Positions 25,619-34,423 of a DNA stretch of 64,000 bases are shown here, piece after piece (positions within the stretch are counted from its first letter, which is position 1; every line of letters begins with the position of its first letter). The notes under the pieces were generated by a model. The model searched no databases and was not told where the DNA came from. It saw only the letters and a program-made list of their open reading frames with translations. Source of the DNA: Streptomyces sp. 840.1 (GTDB lineage: Bacteria > Actinomycetota > Actinomycetes > Streptomycetales > Streptomycetaceae). The DNA lies in the NCBI RefSeq assembly GCF_003751445.1, contig NZ_RJUU01000001.1, positions 1,493,001 to 1,557,000 on the forward strand, written 5' to 3'. The position numbers and the translations under genes are program-made.

Positions 25619-26074
25619 TCAGGCCGAGAGCGGCTGGGCCCCGTCGACGACGGCCGAGTCCGAGTCGGGGTAGACCTCGAACAGCCGACGCACGCCGAGC
25701 GCCGCGAGCACCCGGTTGACGTGGGAGCCCTCCTCCGCGCCCCTGGCGGGCAGGATCAGCCGCAGCCGGCCCCCGCAGGAACGCATCAGGCGGCGGGAGG
25801 CGATCAGGACGCCCACGCCGCTGGAGTCGCAGAAGAAGACCTCGGAGAGGTCGAGCACGACGTCATGGCGGCCGACGGCCACCGCGTCATGGACGGACTG
25901 CCGGACGGCGGGCGAGGTCACCAGGTCGAGCTCGCCCCGTATGTGCAGCACGGTCCAACCGCCCTGCTCGCTCTCGGCCACTCTCAGTGGCTTCCGGGAA
26001 CGTTCCGGGGCGAGCCAGGCGGCGTGGTTCGTGGCAGCCGCAAGGTCGTTTCCAGGAGGGGATGGCTTTGTCAC
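25619..26074 (-). CDS. STAS-domain anti-sigma factor antagonist
   Basis: 151 aa from a GTG at 26074; an ATG at 26164 is also in frame, so the start is uncertain. The STAS domain (about residues 30-140) has DLSEVFFCDSSGVGVLIASRR, shown here only by its core DSSGV, whose Ser is the phosphorylation site of SpoIIAA/RsbV-type proteins. Expected role: relieve an anti-sigma kinase when unphosphorylated. The HATPase protein at 18397 and the ECF sigma gene at 26375 are nearby, but partnership is not shown. Confidence 0.85.
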   Translation of the reverse strand: MTKPSPPGNDLAAATNHAAWLAPERSRKPLRVAESEQGGWTVLHIRGELDLVTSPAVRQSVHDAVAVGRHDVVLDLSEVFFCDSSGVGVLIASRRLMRSCGGRLRLILPARGAEEGSHVNRVLAALGVRRLFEVYPDSDSAVVDGAQPLSA

Positions 26075-26374
26075 GCGACTGGGCCTCTCGTTCCGGGGAT
26101 TCCGGGGAATTCGCGATCCGGAAGTTTGCGTTCCTCCTCGCGGCTGCCCCGGGGCACTCTCCATGAAACACCGCTTCGGCCACGAAGGCCCAGAAGGGTT
26201 TCAGGCAGAAATGATCACTTCAGGTCTGATTCCGTCGCCCGGGGCGCCGCATTCCCTACCATCCAGGGCGTTCGCGCGGGCGTACTTGCCACAAAGAGCG
26301 TGCATGATCAGGACAGCCGACTACATTCGATGTGACGAGGGGTACAGGGCGACGGGCACAGGGCTGGGGGTCTC
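26075..26374. other. 300-bp intergenic region upstream of the ECF sigma and STAS genes
   Basis: A divergent promoter region with lower GC than its surroundings around 26160-26330. No clear -35/-10 pair, operator or terminator could be assigned by eye. Confidence 0.4.
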
Positions 26375-26974
26375 ATGGCTAATAACGCACCACCCCGCTG
26401 GGACCGCAAGATGCAGCAGCGGCTGGCACGCGGTGAGGCGGCCGCCCTCGGGGAGCTCTACGACCGGTTCGCCTCGCTCGTGCACAGCCAGGCCCACCGG
26501 ATGCTCGACGACGAGAGCGCCGCGGACCTGGTGACCCGCGAGGTCTTCGGGTACGTGTGGGAGAACCCCGACGCCTACGACCCCAAGCAGGGCTCGATGC
26601 GGTCCTGGGTGGCCAGGCTCACCCACCACCAGTCCGTGCGCCGGCTGCGCAGCACCGCCGCCGACCCGGGCACCTGCGAGGACGCGGAGGACGGCGGGGC
26701 CCGCGCGGACCCGGCCGAGCTGGAGGAGCGGGTGCGCCGGGCCACCGCCGCGGCCCGTGCCGACTACATCGTCGCGTCCATGCCCGCGCCGCTGCGGGCC
26801 GCGCTGGAGCTCGCGTACATCCAGCGCCGGGACTACCGGCAGACCGCGGCCGACCTCGGAGTCACCGAGGACGAGGCCCGGCGCCGGCTGCGACTCGGAC
26901 TCCAGCTCCTCTCCACCGCCCACACCCGTCCCCTCGAGGACTCCTCGCCGCCCGGATACGGGCGGCGGCTGTGA
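26375..26974 (+). CDS. ECF-type RNA polymerase sigma factor
   Basis: 199 aa, ATG. Region 2 spans about residues 15-85 (LYDRFASLVHSQAHRML, REVFGYVWENP, SWVARLTHHQSVRRLR). Region 4 spans about 130-180 (LPAPLRAALELAY-like segment, then YRQTAADLGVTEDEARRRLR). The stop overlaps the start of a zinc-finger protein as GTGA, the standard arrangement for an ECF sigma and its anti-sigma factor. From memory the order matches the SCO4409 region of S. coelicolor. The regulon is unknown. Confidence 0.9.
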   Translation: MANNAPPRWDRKMQQRLARGEAAALGELYDRFASLVHSQAHRMLDDESAADLVTREVFGYVWENPDAYDPKQGSMRSWVARLTHHQSVRRLRSTAADPGTCEDAEDGGARADPAELEERVRRATAAARADYIVASMPAPLRAALELAYIQRRDYRQTAADLGVTEDEARRRLRLGLQLLSTAHTRPLEDSSPPGYGRRL

Positions 26975-28368
26975 CCGACGACGCGGAAGGGCCCGACGGC
27001 GCGGGCCGCGAGCGGGGCGGCCAGGACGACGAGGTGCGCGACGCCCGTCGTATACCGGGACCACGGGCAGCGGCGGACGACTTCGACATGGACCACGTGA
27101 CGCCACCCGTACCCGAGCCGGAACCCGTACCACCCGAACCGGAAGCGGAACGCGAACCGGAACCGGAAGTGGAACCGGAAGCGGCAGCGAACCGGGCAGA
27201 CAGCCCGCCACCACCGCCTCCGCCGTTCCCACCGGCCCTGGTGCTCCCGCACCGCGTGCTGAAGGCCCTCCTCGGCGCATGGGCGCTCTCCGCCTGCTCC
27301 ACCGAGGAGACCGAGGCCGTCGAGGAGCACCTCACGGAGTGCGCGCCCTGTGCGGACGAGGCGCTGCGGCTGCGCGACGCGGTCGGGCTGCTGCACACCG
27401 ACGGCAGCCTGGACCTCGATCCGCTGCTCAGGTCCCGGGTGCTGGACAACTGCCTGAGCCGCCGGCCGGCCAGGATCCCGGTGCCCGACTGGGCGGCCCC
27501 GTACGACGCGGAGACCGCCCGCCTCGACGCACTGCTGCGCGACATCGGCGCGTCCGAGTGGCACGCGCCGGTGCGGCTGAAGTGGTTCGAGGGCGAGCGC
27601 GGCGTCAGCCGCAAGACGACGGTCGCCGGAGTGATCGGCCACCTCATGACCGTCGACGGGCTGGTCAGCACCGCCCTCGGCCTCGACGACCCGCTCGCCG
27701 ACAGCGTCCCGGGCGTCCCGCGCCGGGGACCGGGACCGGTGCTCGCACCCACCGCGCGCACCGAGACGTACTGGTCCTCGGCGCAGCTGCCGCCGACCCG
27801 CGCCGTGCGTGAGCCGTGGCGGGAGCAGAGCCACACCCTCATCCGCACCGTGTCCTTCGCCGGACGCGGGGTCTCGGACCTCTCGGTCTCCTACGGGGAC
27901 TTCGCGCTGCCACTTCAGGACGCCCTGGTGGACCGCGCCTTCGAGTGCTGGGTGCACGGCGGCGACATCGCCAGGGCGGTGGACTACCCGTACGAGACGC
28001 CCTCCGCACCCCATCTGAACCGGATGATCGACCTGGCGGCCCGGATGCTCCCGGCGGCCCTGGCCGGGCGGCGGCGCGCGGGGCTCGCCGGTCCGGCCCG
28101 CCATCTGGTGACGGCCGGTTCACCGGGCCGCTCGCTCCATCTGGAGGTCGAGGGCCTGGGTGGCGGCAACTGGTACATCGCGCTGGACTCCCCGGCCGCG
28201 GTCGGCTCCCCGGACCACGCGGTGGCGCAGGTCGCGCTGGACGGCACCGAGTTCTGCGAGCTGCTGGCGGGCCATGTGCCGCCCGTGGAGACGGCGGCCG
28301 GTCAGCGCGGGGACCGCGAGGCCATCCACGACGTGCTGTACGCGGCGGCCTCGCTCAGCAGGCTGTGA
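26971..28368 (+). CDS. Zinc-finger anti-sigma factor fused to an MDMPI-like domain
   Basis: 465 aa, GTG at 26971 inside the sigma stop. Residues 40-75 are a Glu-Pro repeat (EPEPVPPEPEAEREPEPEVE), then a poly-Pro tract. Around residue 115 comes a zinc-finger segment with H-x3-C-x2-C (EEHLTECAPCADEA), the ZAS/zf-HC2 signature of anti-sigma factors. Residues 190-460 resemble the mycothiol-dependent maleylpyruvate isomerase N-terminal (DinB-like) domain with ECWVHGGDIARAVDYP. No membrane segment is seen, so it is probably a soluble redox or ligand-responsive anti-sigma factor. Confidence 0.85.
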   Translation: MTDDAEGPDGAGRERGGQDDEVRDARRIPGPRAAADDFDMDHVTPPVPEPEPVPPEPEAEREPEPEVEPEAAANRADSPPPPPPPFPPALVLPHRVLKALLGAWALSACSTEETEAVEEHLTECAPCADEALRLRDAVGLLHTDGSLDLDPLLRSRVLDNCLSRRPARIPVPDWAAPYDAETARLDALLRDIGASEWHAPVRLKWFEGERGVSRKTTVAGVIGHLMTVDGLVSTALGLDDPLADSVPGVPRRGPGPVLAPTARTETYWSSAQLPPTRAVREPWREQSHTLIRTVSFAGRGVSDLSVSYGDFALPLQDALVDRAFECWVHGGDIARAVDYPYETPSAPHLNRMIDLAARMLPAALAGRRRAGLAGPARHLVTAGSPGRSLHLEVEGLGGGNWYIALDSPAAVGSPDHAVAQVALDGTEFCELLAGHVPPVETAAGQRGDREAIHDVLYAAASLSRL

Positions 28369-28371
28369 CAG

Positions 28372-28392
28372 CCGCGCCCGGTCCGGGCGCGG
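28372..28392. terminator. Bidirectional GC hairpin
   Basis: CCGCGCCCGG (28372-28381) and CCGGGCGCGG (28383-28392) are perfectly complementary and lie between the convergent anti-sigma and purU genes. Confidence 0.6.
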
Positions 28393-28402
28393 GGCCGGGA
28401 CC

Positions 28403-29308
28403 CTACGGGAAGACCACCGTGCGGCGGCCGTTCAGCAGGATGCGGTGCTCCGCGTGCCACTTCACCGCGCGCGCCAGCGCCCGGCACTCCACATCGCGCC
28501 CGGTGGCGACCAGCTGGTCCGGCGTGACGCCGTGGCTCACCCGCTCGACCTCCTGCTCGATGATCGGCCCCTCGTCGAGGTCGGCCGTCACGTAGTGCGC
28601 GGTGGCACCGATGAGCTTCACGCCTCGGGCGTGCGCCTGGTGGTACGGCTTGGCGCCCTTGAAGCTCGGCAGGAAGGAGTGGTGGATGTTGATGATCCGG
28701 CCGCTCAGCTGCTTGCAGAGGTCGTCCGAGAGGACCTGCATGTAGCGGGCCAGGACGACCAGTTCCACATCCTCCTCGCGGACCAGCTCCAGCAGCCGCG
28801 CCTCGGCCTCCGCCTTGTTGTCCCTGGTCACCGGGATGTGCCGGAAGGGGACGTCGTAGGAGGCGACGAGCTCGGCGAAGTCCGTGTGGTTGGAGACGAC
28901 CGCGGCGATCTCGACCGGCAGCGCCCCCGTCCTGGAGCGGAACAGCAGGTCGTTCAGGCAGTGGCCGAACTTGCTGACCATGAGCACGACCCGCATCCGG
29001 TCCGAGGACCGGTGGATCTGCCACTCCATCCGGAAGGAGTCGCCGATCGCGGCGAAGCTCGCCCGCAGCTTCTCCGGGGTCACCGCCGGGCCGTCCGCCG
29101 AGAAGTGGACGCGCATGAAGAACAGACCCGTGTCGTGGTCCCCGAACTGCTGGCTGTCCTCGATGTTGCAGCCGGTCATGAAGAGATAGCTCGACACGGC
29201 GTGCACGATGCCCTGTTTGTCCGGGCAGGAGAGCGTGAGTACGTACTGCTCGGACGCGGCGTCCGGGACAGCTGAGGAGACGGTTTCGGCGGGCTGCGGC
29301 GCGGTCAT
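28403..29308 (-). CDS. purU: Formyltetrahydrofolate deformylase
   Basis: 301 aa from the ATG at 29308 (MTAPQPAE); an upstream GTG at 29326 is possible. The N-terminal ACT domain (residues 20-95, LTLSCPDKQGIVHAVSSYLF) is followed by a formyltransferase-like domain with NIHHSFLPSFKGAKPYHQAH near residue 225, containing the catalytic Asn-His pair, and the later Asp in ADLDEGPII. It hydrolyses 10-formyl-THF to formate and THF, supplying formate for purine synthesis and balancing one-carbon pools. Confidence 0.95.
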   Translation of the reverse strand: MTAPQPAETVSSAVPDAASEQYVLTLSCPDKQGIVHAVSSYLFMTGCNIEDSQQFGDHDTGLFFMRVHFSADGPAVTPEKLRASFAAIGDSFRMEWQIHRSSDRMRVVLMVSKFGHCLNDLLFRSRTGALPVEIAAVVSNHTDFAELVASYDVPFRHIPVTRDNKAEAEARLLELVREEDVELVVLARYMQVLSDDLCKQLSGRIINIHHSFLPSFKGAKPYHQAHARGVKLIGATAHYVTADLDEGPIIEQEVERVSHGVTPDQLVATGRDVECRALARAVKWHAEHRILLNGRRTVVFP

Positions 29309-29336
29309 CCCCGTAGGGTGCCACACCGCCCGGATC

Positions 29337-29834
29337 TCAGGCCGTTCTGGTCATGATGCGGAGCACGTCCAGCGAGCGCGGCGGTACGTCCGGGTCCTCG
29401 CCGTCGTTCGAGGCGAGCAGCACATGGGCCTCGCGGGCGGCCCTGACGGCCTCCGGCCAGCCGTGGTGCTCCAGGTAGGCGGAGACGGGGGCGTCCGCGC
29501 CGACCTGGTGCATGATGCGCAGCACCCGCAGCACGGCGACGTCCACGAGGGCGGCCTCGCCGGAGTCCCGGAAGACCGTGCCGACGTACTTCTCGGCGGA
29601 CCAGTTGTCGAGCCAGGTGTCCTCGACCAGGCGGTACACGGCGTCGGTGACGTCGCCGTACCCCTCCCGGCCGGCCAGCCAGCACTCGTGGTGGAAGACG
29701 GGGTCGGAGAGCATGTGCAGCGCCGAGCGCACGTTGCTGCGCCAGCGCCACCACGGAATGTCGTTGAGCGGCATGCCGCCCATGGTGGAGGAGCGACGGC
29801 CGCGACGGGAAGTGTTCTCGGAACCTTGCTGCAC
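29337..29834 (-). CDS. SCO4402-family conserved hypothetical protein
   Basis: 165 aa from a GTG at 29834; internal ATGs at 29783 and 29774 may be the real start because no ribosome-binding site is evident. Sequence marks are PWWRWRSNVRSALHMLSDP and a C-terminal VPPRSLDVLRIMTRTA. It is a soluble, helix-rich protein of unknown role that I recognise only as a conserved Streptomyces family next to purU. Confidence 0.75.
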   Translation of the reverse strand: MQQGSENTSRRGRRSSTMGGMPLNDIPWWRWRSNVRSALHMLSDPVFHHECWLAGREGYGDVTDAVYRLVEDTWLDNWSAEKYVGTVFRDSGEAALVDVAVLRVLRIMHQVGADAPVSAYLEHHGWPEAVRAAREAHVLLASNDGEDPDVPPRSLDVLRIMTRTA

Positions 29835-29969
29835 AGCTGTCGATCGTACGTTCCCTTTACGACACTCCGTGCGGCACCCTGTGCGGCCCCCTGTAATTCA
29901 CCCGGATGTCACCGAGCGTTGAACGGAGCACACTGCGGCGTTACCCGGAGCCGGGAAAGGTCTGGGCCC

Positions 29970-31250
29970 ATGACCGGACGGCAGCGCCCCATCCTTCCCC
30001 GCCCTTCCAGGCCGTTCATCGGCGCAGTGGCGGCAGGGGCCCTGCTGCTGACCGGCTGCGGTGTGCTCCCTGGGGCCTCGGGGGACTCCAGGGAGCCCGT
30101 CACCGTCGTCACCTGGGCGCCCAGCGGCGCATCCGGTCCGGACAGCGCCAGCATGGCGGGCATGACGGCCATGGCGCAGACCTACGCGCGCTGGGTCAAC
30201 ACCGGCGGCGGGATCGACGGGCACAAGCTGCGCGTCGTCACCTGCGACGAACAGGACACCTCGGTCGGCGCGGGCAGGTGCGCCCGCCGGGCCGTCGAGG
30301 AGAAGGCGGTCGCGGTCGTCGGCTCGTACAGCCGGTACGGGCGGGCGTTCATGGCGCCGCTCGAAGTGGCCGGGATTCCCTACATAGGCGGCTACGGCGC
30401 CTCCGAGGAGGAGTTCCGCAGCTACATGTCCTACCCGGTGACCGGCGGCCAGTCAGCGCTGCTGGCGGGCAACGCCAAGCAGCTGGCCCGGGGTTGCGAG
30501 CGGGTATCCCTGGTGCGGCCGGACACGCTGGGCGGCGACGGGCAGTCGTGGCTCCTGCGGACCGGCCTCACCGAGGCCCGCCGGCCCGCGCCCCTCGACA
30601 TCCGGGCGGCGGAGACGGCCACTTCGTACGACGACGCGGCCGGCCGGGCGCTGGACGGGGCGGGCGCGGCCGGCGGGTGCGTGACGGCCGTGCTGGGCGA
30701 CCGCACGGAGACCTTCTTCGACTCCTTCCGGCGGCTGGCGCCGACGGCCGCGAAGGTCAGCATCTCCTCGGTGCTCGGCAGCGTGGGCCAGCCGCTCATC
30801 GACCGCACCGGCGGCCGCGACAGTCCGTTCGAGGGCGCGTACGTCACCGGCTGGTACCCGGACATGGGCGACGCCCGCTGGAACGGGATGCGCCAGGTGA
30901 TCCGCGAGCACGCCTTCGGCGACAACCGCATCGACCCGGACGACACGGGCGTGCAGACCACCTGGATCGCCTACACCGCCCTGAAGTCCATCGTCGAGTC
31001 CCTGAACGAGCCGGCGATCACCGCGGGCAGGGTCACCAAGGCCCTGAACAAGGGCATCCGGGTCGACACCGGCGGCCTCACCCCCGAACTGCGCTGGCGC
31101 TACGAGGACATGATCGGCTCGGACGCGTACCCACGCATCGTGAACAGCAAGGTGACGTTCCAGGTCGTGCGGGACGGCAAGCTGGTCGCCGACAAGAAGG
31201 GCTTCGTGGACGTGACGAAGACCCTGTCGGACGCGAGCGCCACCGACTGA
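29970..31250 (+). CDS. ABC-type branched-chain amino acid-like substrate-binding lipoprotein
   Basis: 426 aa, ATG at 29970. A lipoprotein signal peptide ends in LLLTGC with the lipidated Cys at residue 30. The mature part is a type I periplasmic-binding (Peripla_BP_6) fold: TYARWVNTGGGIDGHKLRVV, CARRAVEEKAVAVVGSYSR, GIPYIGGYGASEEEFRSYMS. It would bind an amino acid or similar ligand at the cell surface. No permease or ATPase gene is adjacent, so it may act as an orphan receptor or use a remote transporter. Confidence 0.88.
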   Translation: MTGRQRPILPRPSRPFIGAVAAGALLLTGCGVLPGASGDSREPVTVVTWAPSGASGPDSASMAGMTAMAQTYARWVNTGGGIDGHKLRVVTCDEQDTSVGAGRCARRAVEEKAVAVVGSYSRYGRAFMAPLEVAGIPYIGGYGASEEEFRSYMSYPVTGGQSALLAGNAKQLARGCERVSLVRPDTLGGDGQSWLLRTGLTEARRPAPLDIRAAETATSYDDAAGRALDGAGAAGGCVTAVLGDRTETFFDSFRRLAPTAAKVSISSVLGSVGQPLIDRTGGRDSPFEGAYVTGWYPDMGDARWNGMRQVIREHAFGDNRIDPDDTGVQTTWIAYTALKSIVESLNEPAITAGRVTKALNKGIRVDTGGLTPELRWRYEDMIGSDAYPRIVNSKVTFQVVRDGKLVADKKGFVDVTKTLSDASATD

Positions 31251-31279
31251 GCCCGTCCCGCGCCCCGGGGCGGGCGGGC
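31251..31279. terminator. Bidirectional GC hairpin
   Basis: GCCCGtCCCGC pairs with GCGGGCGGGC in a 10-bp stem with one bulge, directly after the lipoprotein stop and before the convergent Q-rich membrane protein gene. Confidence 0.5.
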
Positions 31280-31307
31280 CCGTCCGCCCGGCCCCGCCCC
31301 CGCCACG

Positions 31308-32810
31308 TCAGAGCGCGGTGGCCTCGCGCTCGGTCAGGCCGTACTTCTTCGCGATGGTGTTCCACAGCTTGGACGCCTCGCGCTTGGCCTTGCTCGCCTC
31401 GCCGCTCTGCACGTTGGCCGCCTGCGTCTGCGAGGTCGTCCGGGCCTTGCCGTGCTTGCAGACCTTCTTGCTCTTGGCCTGCGCGGCCCAGGCCGCGTAG
31501 TGGTCGTCGGCGGAGGCGGACGCCTGCCAGGCCTTGGTGAGCGAGGCGGTCAGGTCGCCGTTGGCCGGCAGCTTGTCGACCGACAGTCCCTTGAGCCGGG
31601 TGACCAGGTCGCGGCGCTGCTGGGCGGCGCCCTTCAGGTCCGACACGGCCTTGTCGAGGTTGGTGCAGGTCTTGGTCTTCTCCACCGCGCCGATGACCGC
31701 GGCCCGGCTGTTGTTGCTGTCGGCGAGCAGCTTGTCCAGCGCCTCGGCCTGCGGCTTCGCCGGGTCGACCGCGGCCTTGGTGGAGGGCTGGGCGGCGGGT
31801 GAACTCGCCGAGGCCACCGGCTGCTTGCTGTCCTTGCCGTCGTCGTCGCCACCGCTCAGCAGCGCACCGGCGCCGAGCCCGATCACGGCGCAACCGACGA
31901 CGACCGCGGCGATCAGCGGGACGTGCGCGGGCCGCTTGCGCCGCTCCTCGCGCCCGTCGCCCGGCAGCCCGCCCTCGGGTCCGCTGTACGGGGGCGGCTG
32001 CTGGTAGGACTGCTGGGGCTGCGGGGGGCCCTGGTACTGCGGGGCCTGCTGCTGCGCGGGGTCGAACCGGGGCATCTGCTGCGTGGCGCCCGCGGGCCCG
32101 TCGCTGCGGAAGAGGTTGTCGAACTCGGCGGGCGGCGGGCGCTCACCGGGCGTACCGGGCCTGATTCCGTACGGGGCACCGCCGGGCACCGGGGGTATGT
32201 ACTGGGTCGCGTCGGAGTCCTGGCCGCCCTGCTGCGGCTGCGGTTGCTGGTACCCCTGCCGGCCCAGGTACTGGGTCGACTCCGCGGGGCTCTCCGGCGG
32301 CAGCCCGCCGGGCGCGGGGCCCGGGGGCACCGGCGCGATGTACTGCGTGGCGTCCGAGTCCCCGCCCATGCCCATGCCGGGCACCGCCTCGGGCGGCAGC
32401 GGCTGGGCGTACGGGGACTGCGGCCGGGCGGGCGGCAGCGGCTGCTGCCCGCCGTAGGCCGGTCCCGGCTGCTGTCCCTGCCCGTACTGCCCCTGGTCGT
32501 ACTGGCCCTGCTGCTGCCCCTGGCCGTACGCCGGCGGCTGCTGCTGCCCCTGGCCGTACTGCCCGTGCTGCTGCCCGTACGCGGGCGCCTGGCTCTCCTG
32601 CTGTCCGTACCGGCCCTGCGACGCGGCGTCCTGGTGCGGAGCCTGCGGCCCCCAGGGCTGGCCCCACGGCCGGCCTTCCGACGGGGCCGACTGGTCTGCG
32701 GGCGTACCCGGCGTCCAGGGCTCGCCGCCACCCGCGGGCAGCACGACACCCTCGTGCGCGGGTCGTACAGCAGGGAGCTGCTGCTCGTCGCCCTGTCCGC
32801 TCTGTGTCAC
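31308..32810 (-). CDS. Q/P/G/Y-rich single-pass membrane protein
   Basis: 500 aa, GTG at 32810 with AGGAGTCCCG upstream. Residues 1-290 are low-complexity and disordered, rich in Gln, Pro, Gly and Tyr, with repeats such as YGQGQQQ and two SDATQYI segments. One helix (about 300-325, VPLIAAVVVGCAVIGLGAG) follows a basic stop-transfer RRKRP. The C-terminal 170 residues, probably extracellular, contain two Cys and many Lys/Ala. No enzyme motif is seen. The ATQY segments resemble phospho-Thr/FHA-ligand motifs near cell-division kinases, which is only a suggestion. Confidence 0.75.
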   Translation of the reverse strand: MTQSGQGDEQQLPAVRPAHEGVVLPAGGGEPWTPGTPADQSAPSEGRPWGQPWGPQAPHQDAASQGRYGQQESQAPAYGQQHGQYGQGQQQPPAYGQGQQQGQYDQGQYGQGQQPGPAYGGQQPLPPARPQSPYAQPLPPEAVPGMGMGGDSDATQYIAPVPPGPAPGGLPPESPAESTQYLGRQGYQQPQPQQGGQDSDATQYIPPVPGGAPYGIRPGTPGERPPPAEFDNLFRSDGPAGATQQMPRFDPAQQQAPQYQGPPQPQQSYQQPPPYSGPEGGLPGDGREERRKRPAHVPLIAAVVVGCAVIGLGAGALLSGGDDDGKDSKQPVASASSPAAQPSTKAAVDPAKPQAEALDKLLADSNNSRAAVIGAVEKTKTCTNLDKAVSDLKGAAQQRRDLVTRLKGLSVDKLPANGDLTASLTKAWQASASADDHYAAWAAQAKSKKVCKHGKARTTSQTQAANVQSGEASKAKREASKLWNTIAKKYGLTEREATAL

Positions 32811-32929
32811 CGGGACTCCTACGTGTGTACCTATGGAATCGTCGGCTCACGCTATCGGGTGGCAGCCGCCCTTCGCCAAGCGCGTGAGGTCACTCACCAC
32901 CCCTTCACACCGGCTGTAACACTCAGTGG

Positions 32930-32948
32930 CCTTAAGACGCAGTTAAGG
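32930..32948. terminator. Short hairpin CCTTAA-N7-TTAAGG
   Basis: Perfect 6-bp arms, 49 bp downstream of the NsdA-like gene stop. It may be a weak terminator for that gene or an operator in the promoter of the Q-rich protein gene. Confidence 0.4.
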
Positions 32949-32997
32949 GGCGGGCCGGGCCGGACCACCCCGCAGGGCCCCGGCCGCACCCTCTGGA

Positions 32998-34380
32998 TCA
33001 CGCCGCCTGGAGCTCCAGACGGGCCCCGAACTCCCGTACCGCGGGCTCGTCCCCGTACGGCACCAGCCGCTGCTGGAGGTCCTCCAGGTACTCCGCGCCC
33101 CGGCTGGAGCGCACCGAGCCCAGCAGCTCCATCGCGCGCGTCCCGGTGTGGCAGGCCTGCTCGACCTCGCGCATCTGCACCTGTGCCGTGGCCAGCAGCG
33201 CCAGGCCGATGCCGCGGCGGCGGGCCCTCGACTCCGGGTGGCCGTCCAGGGACTCCTTCGCCCGGCGCGCGGCGGCCTCCGACTGGCCGAGATCCCGGTG
33301 GCAGTGCGCCAGTTCGTCGGCCAGGTAGGCGTGGTCGAAGTGGGCGATCCAGTCCGGGTCGTCACCGCTGTCCGGGTCGGCGCGCTCCAGGGCCGCCTGC
33401 GCGAGCCCCGCGACCGACTGACAGGTCCCGGCGTCCCCGAGGAGGGCGTGGCCGCGTGCCTCGGCGGCGTAGAACATCGCCTCCGCCCTCGGTGTGACCC
33501 GGCCGCGCGCGCCCTCCTGCGCCGCCCTGGCCAGTTGGGCGATCTCGCGCGGATTGCCGAGCTGGGCCGCGAGATGGCTCATCGAGGCGGCCAGCACATA
33601 GCCGCCGTAGGCGCGGTCGCCGGCCGCCTGGGCCAGGCGCAGCGCCTGGATGTAGTAGCGCTGGGCGAGGCCCGGCTGGCCGGTGTCGATGGCCATGTAT
33701 CCGGCGAGTTCGGTGAGCCGCGCGACCGCCGCGAACAGCTGCCGCCCGGTCGATTCGCGGTACGCGCCCGAAAGCAGCCCGGAGACAACGCTGTTGAGGT
33801 AGTGCACCAGGACCGGCCGCACATGTCCGCTGCCGAACCGGTGGTCGAGGTCGACCAGCGCGGCCGTCATCGCCCGCACCGCCTCCACGTCCGGCATCCC
33901 GACCCGGGCCCCGGCCGCCCGTGCGACCTGTGGGTCGGCGCCGCTGATCAGCCAGTCCCGGCTGGGTTCGACCAGCGCCGAGGAGGCCACCGCCGAGCCG
34001 GTGAGGAAGTCGCGGCGGCCGACGTCGCTGCGCCACAGCTCGCAGACCTGCTCGATCGCCCCGATGACCGTGGGGGCGAACTGCAGCCCCACACCGGAGG
34101 CGAGGTTCTTGCCGTTGGCCATCCCGATCTCGTCGATCGTGACGGTACGGCCCAACTTGCGGCCGAGAGCCTCGGCGATGATCCCCGGCGCCCTGCCGCG
34201 TGGCTGCTGTCCGCGCAGCCAGCGGGCCACCGAGGTCTTGTCGTACCGGAGGTCGAGGCCGCGTTCGGCACCGACCATGTTGACGCGGCGGGCCAGGCCC
34301 GCGTTGGAACATCCGGCTTCCTGAATGAGCGCCTGCAGCCGTTCGTTCGGCTGACGTGCGACGAGAGGCCTGGCTGCCAT
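32998..34380 (-). CDS. XRE-type HTH regulator with TPR-like repeats (NsdA-like)
   Basis: 460 aa, ATG. An N-terminal XRE-like HTH (about residues 10-70) shows LIQEAGCSNAGLARRVN and YDKTSVARWLRGQQPRG. A linker with a Tat-like RRDFLTGSA segment follows, then a helical TPR-like region (about 180-440) with repeated AARRAKESLDG and GLAQRYYIQALRLAQAAGD units. It resembles the NsdA group of Streptomyces regulators that repress sporulation and antibiotic production; the paralogue identity is unsure. A 9-bp inverted repeat 18 bp upstream suggests autoregulation. Confidence 0.85.
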   Translation of the reverse strand: MAARPLVARQPNERLQALIQEAGCSNAGLARRVNMVGAERGLDLRYDKTSVARWLRGQQPRGRAPGIIAEALGRKLGRTVTIDEIGMANGKNLASGVGLQFAPTVIGAIEQVCELWRSDVGRRDFLTGSAVASSALVEPSRDWLISGADPQVARAAGARVGMPDVEAVRAMTAALVDLDHRFGSGHVRPVLVHYLNSVVSGLLSGAYRESTGRQLFAAVARLTELAGYMAIDTGQPGLAQRYYIQALRLAQAAGDRAYGGYVLAASMSHLAAQLGNPREIAQLARAAQEGARGRVTPRAEAMFYAAEARGHALLGDAGTCQSVAGLAQAALERADPDSGDDPDWIAHFDHAYLADELAHCHRDLGQSEAAARRAKESLDGHPESRARRRGIGLALLATAQVQMREVEQACHTGTRAMELLGSVRSSRGAEYLEDLQQRLVPYGDEPAVREFGARLELQAA

Positions 34381-34398
34381 GTTTATCCCCCTGAGGCC

Positions 34399-34423
34399 GC
34401 AGTGATCGTTGCGGGATCACTGC
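34399..34423. promoter_or_regulatory. Inverted repeat GCAGTGATC-N7-GATCACTGC
   Basis: Perfect 9-bp arms (34399-34407 and 34415-34423) beginning 19 bp upstream of the NsdA-like start codon, in its promoter/leader. A likely autoregulatory operator of the XRE-type protein. Confidence 0.6.

Noticed and set aside
32440..32600. Regular short repeats suggesting a CRISPR array or minisatellite
   Set aside because: They are codon repeats for Gln/Gly/Tyr-rich protein sequence with no constant spacer and repeat unit.
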